Source: an alpha proteobacterium L41A
Lineage (GTDB): Bacteria; Pseudomonadota; Alphaproteobacteria; Caulobacterales; Caulobacteraceae
Length of the DNA stretch: 64,000 bases
Reading direction: 5' to 3'
Assembly: GCA_000335735.1 (NCBI GenBank)
Contig: AMYY01000009.1
Location: 1-64,000, forward strand
Shown: in pieces, positions 1 through 9,005 of the stretch
How positions within the stretch are numbered: the stretch's first letter is position 1
How the letters are laid out: every line of letters starts with the position of its first letter
Made by a program: the position numbers and the translations under genes
Notes under the pieces: model-generated
Database searches by the model: none
What the model was told of the DNA's origin: nothing
Seen by the model: only the letters and a program-made list of their open reading frames with translations

Positions 1-170
1 ACCGCCAAAAGCCGTGGGGCTTTCTGACGTCTGGCGGTCAGAGGCCGAGACGCGGCCAAACTGCCGTGGACCTGAAGACCGAACCTGCCCAAGCATTCCA
101 ACAGATAGAAATCCATGCGGCAGCGTCACGTCACCGAGGTTACGGACACCCGTTTGATGGAAGACATCGC

Positions 171-371
171 CTAGCTGGCGTCGGCGGATTCGACGTAAAG
201 GTGCGCCTCGACGCCATCCGTTTTTTGGGCCAGACTCGGCACTTCGTCGAGCTGGCGAAGGCTGGTGAACAGACCGCGTTCCTCACGATAGCGGACAATC
301 TCACACCCATGGCCACGCAAGAGTTCAACGCCATCCAGTTCGGCCGCGGTGGCGGTGTTCAAGTCAATCAT
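171..371 (-). CDS. Small helix-hairpin-helix (ComEA-like) protein
   Basis: A 66-residue protein that opens with IDLNTATAAEL and continues through IVRYREERG and FTSLRQLDEVP, the typical layout of a single ComEA-type helix-hairpin-helix unit. In this family the fold contacts DNA or acts as a small protein module. The GIG turn normally found between the helices is replaced by a less canonical LLRGHG, so DNA binding is uncertain. The ATG at 371 was chosen because the family begins right at the IDLNTA segment; the open frame continues upstream to 479 but that extension looks like non-coding translation. There is no signal peptide or membrane segment, so this is a lone cytosolic domain rather than a full ComEA. 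Confidence 0.6.
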   Translation of the reverse strand: MIDLNTATAAELDGVELLRGHGCEIVRYREERGLFTSLRQLDEVPSLAQKTDGVEAHLYVESADAS

Positions 372-516
372 CTCAGGCGATCCATAGTACAGCCTCCCGG
401 CCGGTGGCCGACGAGGTGCGCGGCCGGCGACTTCGCGGGCTGGTGAAAAGTTCAAGCGCTTGGGACGGACGGAAGGCAAGCCACACCTGGAAACAGGTCG
501 AAGGCATTGACAGCCC

Positions 517-678
517 CTAGATCCCGCCGCTTCGCACGACGATGACTGCGATCAGCGTCAGGAAGACGACGGCTGCGGCAGCTATGGCGAGAGCCGTGAT
601 ACGAAAGGCGCCGCGTGTCGGCTTGTCGGGTCGGTCTTCGTAGCCGATCGGGACTTTGCGGGGTTCTTTGTCGGTCAT
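517..678 (-). CDS. Small single-pass membrane protein
   Basis: A 53-residue frame begins MTDKEPRKVPIGYEDRP and carries one hydrophobic helix at about residues 27-48, rich in alanine, valine, leucine and isoleucine, followed by a short RSGG tail. The charged N-terminus and single helix suggest an inner-membrane protein with the N-terminus in the cytoplasm. It lies between the TonB receptor gene and the helix-hairpin-helix gene, all on the same strand. No family is recognised. Support is the membrane-protein-like composition and the clean start and stop; it could still be spurious. Confidence 0.5.
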   Translation of the reverse strand: MTDKEPRKVPIGYEDRPDKPTRGAFRITALAIAAAAVVFLTLIAVIVVRSGGI

Positions 679-766
679 GGGCGATCAACGCACGGAGGCG
701 GTTCGCGTTCGCCGACGCGTGAGAGCCTTCGGCGCAGCCAAGGCCGCGCCGAAGGCTCAAGGTTCG

Positions 767-2800
767 TCAGAAGCGGTAGGCGACGCCGACCCGCAGGTTG
801 CGGCCCGGCAGAGGGGCGATGTCCTTGAGGAAGGACACGTGTTCGCGGGCCTCCTCGTCCGTCAGGTTCCGCGCCTCGGCGAACAGGGTGACGTTCTGCT
901 GGGTGAAGGGGCGGACCGCGACCGAGGCGTTGACCAGGGTGTAGTCGTCGGTTGGTAGTTCGAACGCGTTGGCGACCCGGTCCTGTTCGCCGACGTGACG
1001 AACCTCGGCGCTGGCGTCGAACTTGGTCGATGTCCACGCCAGACGTCCGGTGACGGAGTAGGGCGGGATCCGCGCGGCAGGACCGAAGTCCGTCTGGGCG
1101 TGGACATAGTCGGCCGCGCCTTCCAGCGACAGTTTGCGATCGCCGTCCTGCCAAAGCGCATAGGCGCCTTCCAACTCGAAGCCATAGAATTTGGCGTCGG
1201 TCTGGACGAACCGATAGATGGGGAAGAACTCGTCCTCTTCCTCGAAATAGAACTGGTCGCCCGTCGGCCGTTCGTCGATGAAGCCGTTATACCAGGAGTG
1301 ATAAACGTGCAGATCGCCGGTGAACCGGCCGCGATCATAGTGGGCAGTGCCTTCCAGCGTCGTCACCTTCTCGGAGTTCAGCGTCAGGTCGCCGGTCTCG
1401 TAGGCGGCGGTGGCGATGTGGACGCCGTCGGCGAACAGCTCGACCTCGCTGGGCGCGCGCTCGTTGTGGGCCAGGCTGAGGCCCAGGAACAGACCGGCTG
1501 TCGGGCGGATGAAAGTGGCGGCGGACGCCGACCAGTTGTCGAACTCGCGCGTGACTTCGCTGGCGCCCCCGATGGGCGTGCCGCTGAGTTCGCGACGGTC
1601 ATAGCGCAGGCCGCCCTCGAAACCATGGTTGCCGAGGTCCAGACGCTGCACCGTATAGAGGCCCAGTTCGTCGATCTTGACGCTGGGCACGAAGGCCTCC
1701 TCGCCGATCGCTTCGAAGTTACGCGACAGGGCCTGAACCCCGACAGCGCCGTTCCAGCCGTTGCGTTCGCGCTGGACCAGGTCCGCACGGCCTTCCCAGC
1801 CGTCGGAGTTGAAGATGGTGCCCGGTTCGCCCACGGCCTCAAATTCGGTGTGGGTGTAGTCGGCATGGCCATAGGAGCCGCGCAACGCCGAGAAGGGGCC
1901 GCTGTCAAAACGGTATTCGCCGCGCGCGTCCCAGCGCTTCTGGTTCAGCTTGATGAAGACCGATTCCTCAGCGACCGTGCCGTATTCGCTGTCGGTGTTC
2001 TTGTAGGAGACGCCGGCGAAGCCCTTGTCGCCGATGTAGGAACCGCCGACGCCCCAGGCTTCCAGATCGGTATAGCTGTTGGGCTGGGTCCCGGTGTCCT
2101 CGCGCGCAAGGCCTTCGGCGGCGGCGCGCCTGGCGGAAATGGCCGGGGCGGGGATGTCGTAGTCGTCGGTCTTGCGCTTTACCCCATCGACGTTGAAGGC
2201 GAAGTTTCCACTGCCGACGGTCACGCGTCCAAAGGCGCTGCGGCCGTTATCGACGCTGGATGCCTGGGTGGAGACCACGCCGGACACGCCCCCCTCGGGG
2301 ATTTCGGTGGGGATGCGGTCGTCCAGAACATTGACCACGCCGCCGATGGCCGAGCCGCCATAGACCAGCGTCGCGGGCCCGCGAATGATCTCGATACGAT
2401 TGGCCTCTGCCGGATCGGTGGCCACGGCGTGGTCGGGTGATACCGAACTGGCGTCGATCAGGCCGATGCCGTTGGTCAGCACCTGGACGCGCGGCCCGCT
2501 GAGGCCGCGAATGACGGGTCGGCTGGCGCCCGGCGCAAAGTCAGTCGAACGGATGCCCGGACGCCCGCTCAGCATGTCGCCGAGCGAGGCCGCCGGCGCC
2601 GTGGCCAGGGTCTGTTCGTCCACGACGTCCGTCGCGATCACCGAGGCCCGCTGGCTTATGCCATAGGGCGCGCCCGTCACGATGATATCGCCCAACTCCG
2701 CCGGGGCTTGCGGAGCGGACTGCGCGGCGGCGGCGCCGGCCAGAATCGTGGAGCCTGCGGCCGCCATGAGCAGGGATCGCGAGACGCTTGAGGGACGCAT
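767..2800 (-). CDS. TonB-dependent outer-membrane receptor, ZnuD-like
   Basis: A 677-residue outer-membrane receptor with a signal peptide (MRPSSVSRS followed by a hydrophobic stretch ending near AAAAQS), a TonB-box-like region near GDIIVTG, a plug domain ([34 protein letters not shown]) and a beta-barrel ending in aromatic YRF. The combination of RPVIRG, the SPDHA segment and [14 protein letters not shown] closely resembles the zinc receptor ZnuD of Neisseria, so zinc or another divalent metal is the best substrate guess. The frame remains open to 2866, but the signal peptide fixes the start at the ATG at 2800. A palindromic Fur-family-like operator lies 34-46 nt upstream. Substrate remains inference; it could carry another metal complex. 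Confidence 0.85.
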   Translation of the reverse strand: MRPSSVSRSLLMAAAGSTILAGAAAAQSAPQAPAELGDIIVTGAPYGISQRASVIATDVVDEQTLATAPAASLGDMLSGRPGIRSTDFAPGASRPVIRGLSGPRVQVLTNGIGLIDASSVSPDHAVATDPAEANRIEIIRGPATLVYGGSAIGGVVNVLDDRIPTEIPEGGVSGVVSTQASSVDNGRSAFGRVTVGSGNFAFNVDGVKRKTDDYDIPAPAISARRAAAEGLAREDTGTQPNSYTDLEAWGVGGSYIGDKGFAGVSYKNTDSEYGTVAEESVFIKLNQKRWDARGEYRFDSGPFSALRGSYGHADYTHTEFEAVGEPGTIFNSDGWEGRADLVQRERNGWNGAVGVQALSRNFEAIGEEAFVPSVKIDELGLYTVQRLDLGNHGFEGGLRYDRRELSGTPIGGASEVTREFDNWSASAATFIRPTAGLFLGLSLAHNERAPSEVELFADGVHIATAAYETGDLTLNSEKVTTLEGTAHYDRGRFTGDLHVYHSWYNGFIDERPTGDQFYFEEEDEFFPIYRFVQTDAKFYGFELEGAYALWQDGDRKLSLEGAADYVHAQTDFGPAARIPPYSVTGRLAWTSTKFDASAEVRHVGEQDRVANAFELPTDDYTLVNASVAVRPFTQQNVTLFAEARNLTDEEAREHVSFLKDIAPLPGRNLRVGVAYRF

Positions 2801-2831
2801 GGAAAAACTCTCAGCCTGGGGAGGAAGTGAT

Positions 2832-2848
2832 TTGTTACGAGATAACGT
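2832..2848 (-). promoter_or_regulatory. Candidate Fur/Zur-type operator upstream of the TonB receptor
   Basis: An inverted repeat GTTA-N5-TAAC lies within TTTGTTACGAGATAACGTCA, 34-46 nt before the receptor start codon. The AT-rich palindrome resembles the core of Fur-family (Fur/Zur) operators and stands out in an otherwise GC-rich region. Together with the ZnuD-like receptor it suggests Zur control, but the arms are only four bases long. Confidence 0.4.
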
Positions 2849-2953
2849 CACATAGGCTTTTCGCAATCAAGAACCCGACGACGATTTTATGTCGGACGTG
2901 TCTTCGCGAGCATCGCGCGCCGGAGACGACGTTGTGGAATATGTTGGAGGAAA

Positions 2954-3030
2954 TGGCGCACCCGACAGGATTCGAACCTGTGACCTCTGCCTTCGGAGGG
3001 CAGCACTCTATCCAGCTGAGCTACGGGTGC
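2954..3030 (-). tRNA. tRNA-Arg (anticodon CCG)
   Basis: A complete 77-nt cloverleaf can be folded. The acceptor stem pairs GCACCCG with CGGGTGC, the D arm contains AGCTCAGCTGGAT, the anticodon stem CTGCC/GGCAG encloses the loop CTCCGAA, the T arm contains GGTTCGAATCC, and a genomically encoded CCA follows discriminator G. The anticodon CCG reads arginine codon CGG, which is common in this GC-rich genome. Confidence 0.96.
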
Positions 3031-3203
3031 GTCGGCCGGCGCGACGCCGGAACAGGCCGCTTACAGCATGGCGCAAGCGGCCTCAATCCCGAATGCGCGG
3101 ATGACGACCGGATGGCCGCCATCAATCACCGACAAGGAAGGCCAACGGCCTCAAGCAGCACGAAGCGCGATAGGCCCAAAAAGAAAGCAGTAGGGCGCTC
3201 GCC

Positions 3204-4001
3204 CTACTGCGCCGTCATGCCGCCGTCGATCTTGAACTCGGACCCCGTGACGAACTTGGATTCGTCGGAGGCCAGATAGAGGACGCAGTAGGCGACGTCG
3301 TCCGGTTCGCCGATCCGCTTCAAGGGAATGCCCCGCGCGAGGCGTTCGTGCGCCTTGTCCTCGTCCCCGCCCGCCATGGCGATGAAAGGATCCAGGATCG
3401 GCGTCTTGATAAAGACGGGATGGACCGAGTTGCAGCGCACGTTCCATTCGGCCTTGGCAGCCTCCAGCGCCAGCGTCTTGGTGTACATCCAGACCGCCGC
3501 CTTGGTGGCGTTGTAGGCGCCCATGCCGGGGGCCGCCGCGAGCCCTGCGATCGAGGAGATGTTGATGATCGAGGCCGGAGCCGAGGCGCGCAGATGCGGC
3601 ATGGCGTGTTTGGCGCCCAGCATGATCGAGCGCAGATTGATCTCATACTGACGCTGCCAGTTCTCGACCGTGTCCTGTTCAACAAAGGCCAGGGGGCCGC
3701 CGACGCCGGCGTTGTTGACCAGCACCGACAAGCCGCCGAGGTCGGCGACGGCGGCGGCGATCACAGCTTCCCATTCGGCCTCGCTGGCCACGTCGTGGGC
3801 ATAGGCGAAGGCGGCGTCCGGGATTTCCGCATTGATCCGGCTCGCCAGGGCCTGGGCGCGAGCGGCGTCGATGTCGGTGACGGCGACGCGGGCGCCTTCG
3901 CGGGCCAGCATGAAGGCCATGGCCTCGCCCAGGCCGCCGGCCGCGCCGGTGATCAGGGCGGTCTTGCCGGCGACGCGGCCGGGACGCGCGGACCCGCTCA
4001 C
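3204..4001 (-). CDS. SDR-family NAD(P)-dependent oxidoreductase
   Basis: A 265-residue classical short-chain dehydrogenase. Visible motifs are the cofactor loop TGAAGGLG (residues 18-25), an Asp after the second beta strand (VTDID) favouring NAD(H), NNAG (96-99), catalytic Ser near 149 and YNATK with Tyr163 and Lys167. The GTG start at 4001 overlaps the phhB stop by 4 nt (GTGA), so the two are translationally coupled. The substrate cannot be read from the sequence; a secondary alcohol or hydroxyacyl dehydrogenase is typical for the family. The link with phhB is positional and does not prove a pterin role. Confidence 0.88.
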   Translation of the reverse strand: MSGSARPGRVAGKTALITGAAGGLGEAMAFMLAREGARVAVTDIDAARAQALASRINAEIPDAAFAYAHDVASEAEWEAVIAAAVADLGGLSVLVNNAGVGGPLAFVEQDTVENWQRQYEINLRSIMLGAKHAMPHLRASAPASIINISSIAGLAAAPGMGAYNATKAAVWMYTKTLALEAAKAEWNVRCNSVHPVFIKTPILDPFIAMAGGDEDKAHERLARGIPLKRIGEPDDVAYCVLYLASDESKFVTGSEFKIDGGMTAQ

Positions 4002-4303
4002 GACTTCACCCCCATGCCGGCGGCGGCGTCGTCAATGAAGCGGGCCAGGGTCACGTCCTTGTCCGTCACGCCATCGGCGTCGTGGGTGGTGAGCAGGATC
4101 TCGACGCGGTCATAGACATTCGACCATTCGGGATGGTGGTCCATCTTGTCGGCCATCAGGGCGACGCGGGTCATGAAGCCGAAGGCGGCGTTGAAATCCG
4201 CGAACTTCAGCGTCCGCGTGATGGCCGGGCGATCGCCGTCGTGCGCGCGCCAGGCGGGCAAATCTTTCAGCGTTTCCGCTACGTCAAGCCGAGTGTCGGT
4301 CAT
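3998..4303 (-). CDS. phhB: 4a-hydroxytetrahydrobiopterin dehydratase
   Basis: A 101-residue pterin-4a-carbinolamine dehydratase. It carries the hallmark [12 protein letters not shown] segment holding the catalytic histidines, and [19 protein letters not shown] in the first half. The enzyme recycles the 4a-hydroxy pterin formed by aromatic amino acid hydroxylases. The start at 4303 (MTDTRLD) is chosen over an upstream start at 4354 because the upstream 17 residues do not fit the family. No phenylalanine hydroxylase gene is visible nearby; the downstream SDR is coupled by a 4-nt overlap. Confidence 0.92.
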   Translation of the reverse strand: MTDTRLDVAETLKDLPAWRAHDGDRPAITRTLKFADFNAAFGFMTRVALMADKMDHHPEWSNVYDRVEILLTTHDADGVTDKDVTLARFIDDAAAGMGVKS

Positions 4304-4461
4304 CGCGTTTCCTCTTTTTCCATTTTGCGTAGGGCGCCTGATGAATGGCGGCAAGCGGCGAAGCCGTACAGATTTCGTCCAGGGAACCTATGGTCAAGCT
4401 TGTGCATTGATCGAGCAGTGATCGTCGCTCTTCGGCGTCATCGGTCGCCAGCGGGGTTAGG

Positions 4462-5163
4462 ATGGGAAATCTCTGGATCGCCGCTCTGGATGCGGCCGAC
4501 CGCAAGCGGATCGAACCGCATTTGAAAGAGCGCCAGATCACACGCGGACAGATGCTCTATGACGCCGGCGAAGCGGTCAATCAGGTCTGGTTCCCGATCA
4601 AGGGCGTGGTGTCGCTGATGACCATCCTGCCGGATGACAAGATGGTGGAGACGGCCGCCATCGGCCGAGAAGGCCTGATCGGCGTCACCTGCGGGCCGTT
4701 CAACGCCCGCGCCGCCAGCCGGGCCATTTCGCAGCGCGACGGCGTTGCGGCCCACTGCTCGGCCGAAATGTTCGGCGAGGCCTTGGAAAAAAGCGAGACG
4801 CTGCGCTCCGCCCTGTCGCGCTTCACCGAAGGTTTGATGGCGCAGGTGCAGCAGGCGGCCGCTTGCAACGCCCAGCATCGGCTGGACGAACGGTTGGCCC
4901 GCTGGCTTCTCATGCTCCACGATCGGGCCGAGGATGACCGGATCGACCTGACGCAGGCCGATATCGCCGGCATGCTGGGCGTGCGTCGCGCCACGGTGTC
5001 CGAGGTCGGCACGGTGCTGGAGCGCAAGTCGCTGATCCAGCGTGGCCGCGGCTGGGTAAAGGTGCTGGATCGCGACGGCCTGGAGGCGGCGTCGTGCGGC
5101 TGTTACGGCCTGATGCGCGACGTGATGAAGGATTTGAAACTGCCGCAGCCCGAAGCGGCCTGA
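4462..5163 (+). CDS. Crp/Fnr family transcriptional regulator
   Basis: A 233-residue regulator with an N-terminal cyclic-nucleotide-binding-like beta-roll (about residues 15-125, including AIGREGLIGV) and a C-terminal winged helix (LTQADIAGMLGVRRATVSEV, about 150-185). The sensor domain lacks a clear cAMP-binding RS pair and lacks the N-terminal cysteines of FNR, so the signal is unknown. A short Cys-containing tail, SCGCYG, follows the DNA-binding domain; such tails occur in related alphaproteobacterial regulators. It is transcribed toward ubiE with 51 nt between them; whether they share a transcript is not clear. Confidence 0.85.
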   Translation: MGNLWIAALDAADRKRIEPHLKERQITRGQMLYDAGEAVNQVWFPIKGVVSLMTILPDDKMVETAAIGREGLIGVTCGPFNARAASRAISQRDGVAAHCSAEMFGEALEKSETLRSALSRFTEGLMAQVQQAAACNAQHRLDERLARWLLMLHDRAEDDRIDLTQADIAGMLGVRRATVSEVGTVLERKSLIQRGRGWVKVLDRDGLEAASCGCYGLMRDVMKDLKLPQPEAA

Positions 5164-5214
5164 TCGAGTGTCTCATCGGATGACGGGGGCGCTGCGACGC
5201 GCTAGACGACGACT

Positions 5215-6003
5215 ATGACCGACGCCTTCCCCCACGGCCCGCATTCGTCGGGTGATCGTTCTTCCTTCGGCTTTCGCGACGTGGATGCGCGCGAGAAGGT
5301 GAAGATGGTGCGCGGGGTCTTCGATTCCGTCGCCTCCAACTACGATGTGATGAACGACCTGATGAGCGTGGGCGTCCACCGCATCTGGAAGGACATCGCC
5401 GCCGCCAAGCTGAATCCGCGTCCGGGCGAGACCATTCTGGACGTCGCAGGCGGCACCGGCGACATGGCGCGTCGCTATTCCAAGATGGCGCGCGCGGCGC
5501 AGGAGCGGCGCGGCGGCCAAGACGCCAATGTCATCGTGCTGGACTACAACGCCGAGATGATCCTGGCGGGCGTCCAAAAGGGCGGCGAACCGGAGATGCA
5601 GTGGAGCGTCGGCGACGCCATGAACCTGCCGCTGCCGGACGCCTCGGTCGACGCCTATTCGATCAGTTTCGGCATCCGCAACGTGGCCCATATCGACAAG
5701 GCCCTGGCCGAGGCGCGCCGGGTGCTGAAGCCGGGCGGTCGGTTCCTGTGCCTGGAGTTTTCGCGCCCCACGACCACGCCGATCCGCAAGGTCTATGACG
5801 CCTGGTCCTTCCACGCCATTCCGCGCATCGGCGGTTGGGTCGCCAAGGATCGCGACAGCTATCAGTATCTGATCGAGAGCATCCGTCGCTTCCCCGATCA
5901 GAATATGTTCAAGGGCATGATCGAGGACGCCGGCTTCCGCCGCGTGTCCGTGACCAATCTGTCGGGCGGGATCGCCGCCATCCATCATGGGTGGGCGATC
6001 TGA
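5215..6003 (+). CDS. ubiE: Demethylmenaquinone/2-methoxy-6-polyprenyl-1,4-benzoquinol methyltransferase
   Basis: A 262-residue class I SAM-dependent C-methyltransferase. It contains [14 protein letters not shown] at the start, the SAM-binding glycine loop LDVAGGTGD (residues 75-83) and the family pattern [12 protein letters not shown]. In an aerobic alphaproteobacterium it performs the C-methylation step of ubiquinone synthesis. The length is typical. Its last 13 nt overlap the likely start of ubiB, indicating a two-gene quinone operon. Confidence 0.96.
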   Translation: MTDAFPHGPHSSGDRSSFGFRDVDAREKVKMVRGVFDSVASNYDVMNDLMSVGVHRIWKDIAAAKLNPRPGETILDVAGGTGDMARRYSKMARAAQERRGGQDANVIVLDYNAEMILAGVQKGGEPEMQWSVGDAMNLPLPDASVDAYSISFGIRNVAHIDKALAEARRVLKPGGRFLCLEFSRPTTTPIRKVYDAWSFHAIPRIGGWVAKDRDSYQYLIESIRRFPDQNMFKGMIEDAGFRRVSVTNLSGGIAAIHHGWAI

Positions 6004-7571
6004 CCAGCCGGATCTATCGCACGGCCCCGCCGCCGCCCGCGACGGTCGCGGTCCAGAACCCGGTTGCGTCCTTCCTGCGTCTGCTGGGCTGGCTCTGGGT
6101 CCTGGCGCGTCATGACGCACTGATCCCGCGCGAGGTGACCCCTCTTCTGCCGGCCTGGACGAGGCCGTTCGCCCGGTTCGTGCAACTGTTTTCAGGTCGC
6201 GCCGGGCGTCAGGGGCGGCCGGGCCAAAGGCTGGGCAAGGCGTTCGAGCATCTGGGCCCTGTGGCGATCAAGCTGGGCCAGGTCCTGGCCACGCGCGCCG
6301 ACATCTTCGGGCTGGAATTCGCGCGCGACCTTGGTCGGTTGAAGGACGCCCTGCCGCCGTTCTCTCTGGAAGAGGCGCGCCGCGAGATCGAGAAATCGCT
6401 GGGTCGTCCGCCCGAAAGCCTGTTCATCGACCTCAGCCCGCCGGTCGCCGCCGCCTCCCTGGCCCAGGCGCATCGCGCAACCCTGGCCGATGGGCGGGCC
6501 GTCGCGGTCAAGGTGCTGCGGCCGGGCGTCGAGCGGCGGGTCGCCAATGGCCTGGACTCGATGCGGCTGGCTGCGCGGCTGGTCTGGCGGCTTGTGCCGA
6601 TGGCGCGGCGGCTGGAGCCGTCCGCCTTTGTCGAGACCATCGCCAACTCGCTGGATCTGGAGCTGGACATGCGGCTGGAGGCCGCCGCCGCCAGCGAGAT
6701 GGCCGAGGTGCTCGCCAAGGACGGATATATGTCCGCCCCGGCCGTGATCTGGGACGGGGTGGGCAAGCGCGTGCTGACGCTGGAGTGGGCGCAGGGCGTG
6801 CCCATGACGGATCCGGCGCTTACGGACCTGCCGGGCATCGACACGGATCAGCTGGCCGACAATGTCGTGCGCGCCTTCCTGGTTCAGGCATTGGACCACG
6901 GGGTGTTTCACGCCGATCTGCACGAGGGCAATCTGTTCGCCAGCGCGCCGGCGCATCTGACCGCCATCGACTTCGGCATCGTCGGACGCTTGGGCCCGGC
7001 CGAGCGGCGCTATCTGGCGGAGATTCTGTGGGGCTTCATCAGCCGCGACTACGACCGGATTTCGCGCGTGCATTTCGAGGCCGGCTACGTCCCGCCGCAC
7101 CATTCGGTCGAAACCTTCGCCCAGGCCCTGCGCGCGGTCGGCGAACCGGTGATCGGCCGCGCCGCCAGCCAAGTGTCGATGGGCCGGCTCCTGGGCCAAC
7201 TTTTCGAGATCACCGCCCTGTTCGACATGCGGCTTCGGCCCGAACTGATCCTGCTGCAAAAGACCATGGTCTCGGTCGAGGGCGTGGCGCGGCGGCTGCA
7301 ACCCGATCACGATCTGTGGAAGGCCGCCCAGCCGGTGGTCGAACGCTGGATCCGCCGCGAGCTGGGACCGCAGGCCCAGGCGCGTGATGCGATCAACGAA
7401 ATGATCGCCGCGGCCCGCGCCATTTCGCGCCTGGTTCAGGAGCCGCCGCGCCCGGCGGCCGTGGTCATCGAAAAGTCGGGAACTCCGGCTTGGGTGGCGG
7501 CTTCAGTCACGGTCGCGGTCATCGCGGCCCTGGCGGCCCTGGGCCTTTCGCTCTGGCCCTATCTGACCTGA
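5991..7571 (+). CDS. ubiB: UbiB-family atypical kinase for ubiquinone biosynthesis
   Basis: A 526-residue ADCK/UbiB protein. The KxGQ motif is in [13 protein letters not shown], the Ala-rich loop in AAASLAQAH, the invariant Lys in VAVKVLRPG, the catalytic region in [10 protein letters not shown] and the metal Asp in [11 protein letters not shown]-terminal transmembrane helix (from about [13 protein letters not shown]) anchors it to the membrane, as in other UbiB proteins. It is needed for ubiquinone production as an ATPase-like accessory factor. The start is taken as GTG at 5991, overlapping the end of ubiE; the upstream open frame to 5835 is simply ubiE read out of frame. Confidence 0.93.
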   Translation: MGDLTSRIYRTAPPPPATVAVQNPVASFLRLLGWLWVLARHDALIPREVTPLLPAWTRPFARFVQLFSGRAGRQGRPGQRLGKAFEHLGPVAIKLGQVLATRADIFGLEFARDLGRLKDALPPFSLEEARREIEKSLGRPPESLFIDLSPPVAAASLAQAHRATLADGRAVAVKVLRPGVERRVANGLDSMRLAARLVWRLVPMARRLEPSAFVETIANSLDLELDMRLEAAAASEMAEVLAKDGYMSAPAVIWDGVGKRVLTLEWAQGVPMTDPALTDLPGIDTDQLADNVVRAFLVQALDHGVFHADLHEGNLFASAPAHLTAIDFGIVGRLGPAERRYLAEILWGFISRDYDRISRVHFEAGYVPPHHSVETFAQALRAVGEPVIGRAASQVSMGRLLGQLFEITALFDMRLRPELILLQKTMVSVEGVARRLQPDHDLWKAAQPVVERWIRRELGPQAQARDAINEMIAAARAISRLVQEPPRPAAVVIEKSGTPAWVAASVTVAVIAALAALGLSLWPYLT

Positions 7572-7585
7572 CCGGAGCCTTCGCT

Positions 7586-8059
7586 ATGAAGCCGACCCTG
7601 ATGAAGACCGCTATCGCCGCCGCCGTGCTGCTGGCGCCCCTGCCCGCCCTGGCTCAGGCCGCCGCCGGCGCCGTGCCGAACGCCTTCGACCGCCCGGCTC
7701 AAACCGCAGCGCCTCAAGCCCGACCCGCCGCTGCGCCCGCAACGGCGTCGGCCGCCCAGGCTCCCGACATCGCCCGTTCCGAAGAGGCGCTGCGCGCCGT
7801 GATCGCCGGCGCCCAGGGGACCGGCTTCGACTATTCGGATTTCACAACGGGTCTAGGAACCCAGATCCGTCAGCAGGAGGCCCAGGTGGTCCCGCTGATT
7901 AAGGGCTTCGGCGCTGTGAAGACTGTCGAGTACGTCAAGCAGGAAGGCGAGGCCCAGATGTTCAAGGTCACCTTCGACAATCAGGTCACCGAATGGCTGA
8001 TCGGCTTCGACGCCGAGGACAAGATCGCCGCCCTGCTGTTCCGCCCGGCCGAGCGCTGA
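7586..8059 (+). CDS. Exported protein of unknown function with Ala/Pro linker
   Basis: A 157-residue protein with a signal peptide (MKPTLMKTAIAAAVLLA, cleavage near ALAQA), an Ala/Pro/Gln-rich linker to about residue 60, and a compact C-terminal domain (EEALRAVIAGAQ through VTEWLIGFDAEDKIAALLFRP). The C-terminal domain resembles the DUF3887-like folds found in some secreted proteins, where a short beta-rich unit ends in a sentence such as DGKIAGL, but I do not assign it. The start at 7586 is preceded by GGAG. It follows ubiB by 14 nt and may be read from the same transcript. Confidence 0.75.
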   Translation: MKPTLMKTAIAAAVLLAPLPALAQAAAGAVPNAFDRPAQTAAPQARPAAAPATASAAQAPDIARSEEALRAVIAGAQGTGFDYSDFTTGLGTQIRQQEAQVVPLIKGFGAVKTVEYVKQEGEAQMFKVTFDNQVTEWLIGFDAEDKIAALLFRPAER

Positions 8060-8062
8060 TCG

Positions 8063-8467
8063 TCAGTCCAGCGACGGCTTGCCGCGCCCGGACTTGATCG
8101 AGGCGCGAGTCGTCTTGGCCTTGAGGCGGCGTTCCTTGGACGCCTTGGTCGGGCGGGTCGGCACGCGATAGACGGGGCGGATCGAGGCCTCGTCCACCAT
8201 GGCCTGAAGCCGCTCGATGGCGTCGGCGCGATTGCGCTCCTGGGTGCGGTGCCGGACGGCAGTGATCAGGATCACGCCTTCCAGCGTCAGCCGACTGCCG
8301 GCCAGCTTCATCAGCCGCGCCTTGACCGGGTCGGTCAGCGACGGCGAGTTCTTCACATCGAACCGCATCTGAACGGCGGTCGAGACCTTGTTGACGTTCT
8401 GCCCGCCCGGCCCGCCCGCGCGGTAGAAGTGAAACTCCAGCTCGTCCTCGGGGATGACGGTGGTCAT
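8063..8467 (-). CDS. arfB: Alternative ribosome-rescue factor / peptidyl-tRNA hydrolase ArfB
   Basis: A 134-residue class-I release-factor-like protein. The catalytic GGQ is at residues 21-23 within RAGGPGGQNVNK, followed by STAVQMRFDV, and the C-terminus is a basic tail (SKERRLKAKTTRASIKSGRGK) that in ArfB enters the empty mRNA channel of stalled ribosomes. It lacks the codon-recognition domains of RF1/RF2, as expected. Its start overlaps the stop of the DUF188 gene by 4 nt (ATGA), so the two are co-translated. Its stop lies only 3 nt from the end of the convergent upstream gene. Confidence 0.94.
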   Translation of the reverse strand: MTTVIPEDELEFHFYRAGGPGGQNVNKVSTAVQMRFDVKNSPSLTDPVKARLMKLAGSRLTLEGVILITAVRHRTQERNRADAIERLQAMVDEASIRPVYRVPTRPTKASKERRLKAKTTRASIKSGRGKPSLD

Positions 8468-8922
8468 GTCGCCGCCTTGCGCGCCTTGACCACGGCCCGA
8501 TCCAACGCCTGCAGGAAGCGCGAACGGTCAGCGGCCGAGAACGGCGGCGGACCGGATGTGGCCACGCCCATCGACCGCAGATGCTCGCCCACCATCCGTA
8601 CCGCCAGGGCCGAGCCGATGGAATCCGGGGTGAAAGGCTGGCCGTTCGACTTCAGCGCCTGGGCGCCCGACTTCAGACAGCGGTCCGCCAGGGGGATGTC
8701 GGCGGTGACGACCACGTCGCCCACGCCCGCCCGCTCAGCGATCCAGTCGTCGGCGATGTCGGGGCCGGCGTCCACCACCACCTGTTCGATCAGCGGCTCA
8801 CGCGGAACCTGCATCCAGGTGTTGGAGACGACATAGGTCTTCAGCCCATAGCGGCGGGCGACGCGATACACCTCTTCCTTCACGGGGCAGGCGTCGGCGT
8901 CGATGTAGAGCACGGTGGGCAT
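8464..8922 (-). CDS. YaiI/YqxD family (DUF188) PIN-like protein
   Basis: A 152-residue member of the UPF0178/DUF188 family. Signature segments are YIDADACPVKEE at the N-terminus, VVDAGPDIADDWIAE and VVTADIPLADRCL, which place conserved acidic residues in a PIN-like arrangement. The family is widespread; a nuclease activity is suspected from the fold but the role is not established. It is the first gene of a two-gene unit with arfB. Confidence 0.9.
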   Translation of the reverse strand: MPTVLYIDADACPVKEEVYRVARRYGLKTYVVSNTWMQVPREPLIEQVVVDAGPDIADDWIAERAGVGDVVVTADIPLADRCLKSGAQALKSNGQPFTPDSIGSALAVRMVGEHLRSMGVATSGPPPFSAADRSRFLQALDRAVVKARKAAT

Positions 8923-8952
8923 GGGCCTGACCTAGCGCGGACGCGGCCAATG

Positions 8953-8984
8953 AAAAAGGGCGGGACCGTCCGGCCCCGCCCTTT
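8953..8984 (-). terminator. Rho-independent terminator of the amidohydrolase operon
   Basis: A 10-bp perfect stem (AAAGGGCGGG / CCCGCCCTTT) with a 10-nt loop. On the reverse strand it is followed by a run of T residues, and it lies 22 nt after the stop of the downstream amidohydrolase, so it ends that operon. Confidence 0.85.
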
Positions 8985-9005
8985 CCGTTCAGACCGCAGC
9001 GGTCC

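Noticed and set aside
1..40. Small AAAGCC-GTGG-GGCTTT hairpin at the window edge
   Set aside because: Only six base pairs and a weak tail; the gene it might end is outside the window.
995..2440. Forward open frame of 481 codons opposite the TonB receptor
   Set aside because: Antisense shadow; the receptor reading has signal peptide, plug and barrel motifs.
2900..3030. tRNA-Arg as an integration site
   Set aside because: No integrase gene and no direct repeat of the tRNA 3' end nearby.
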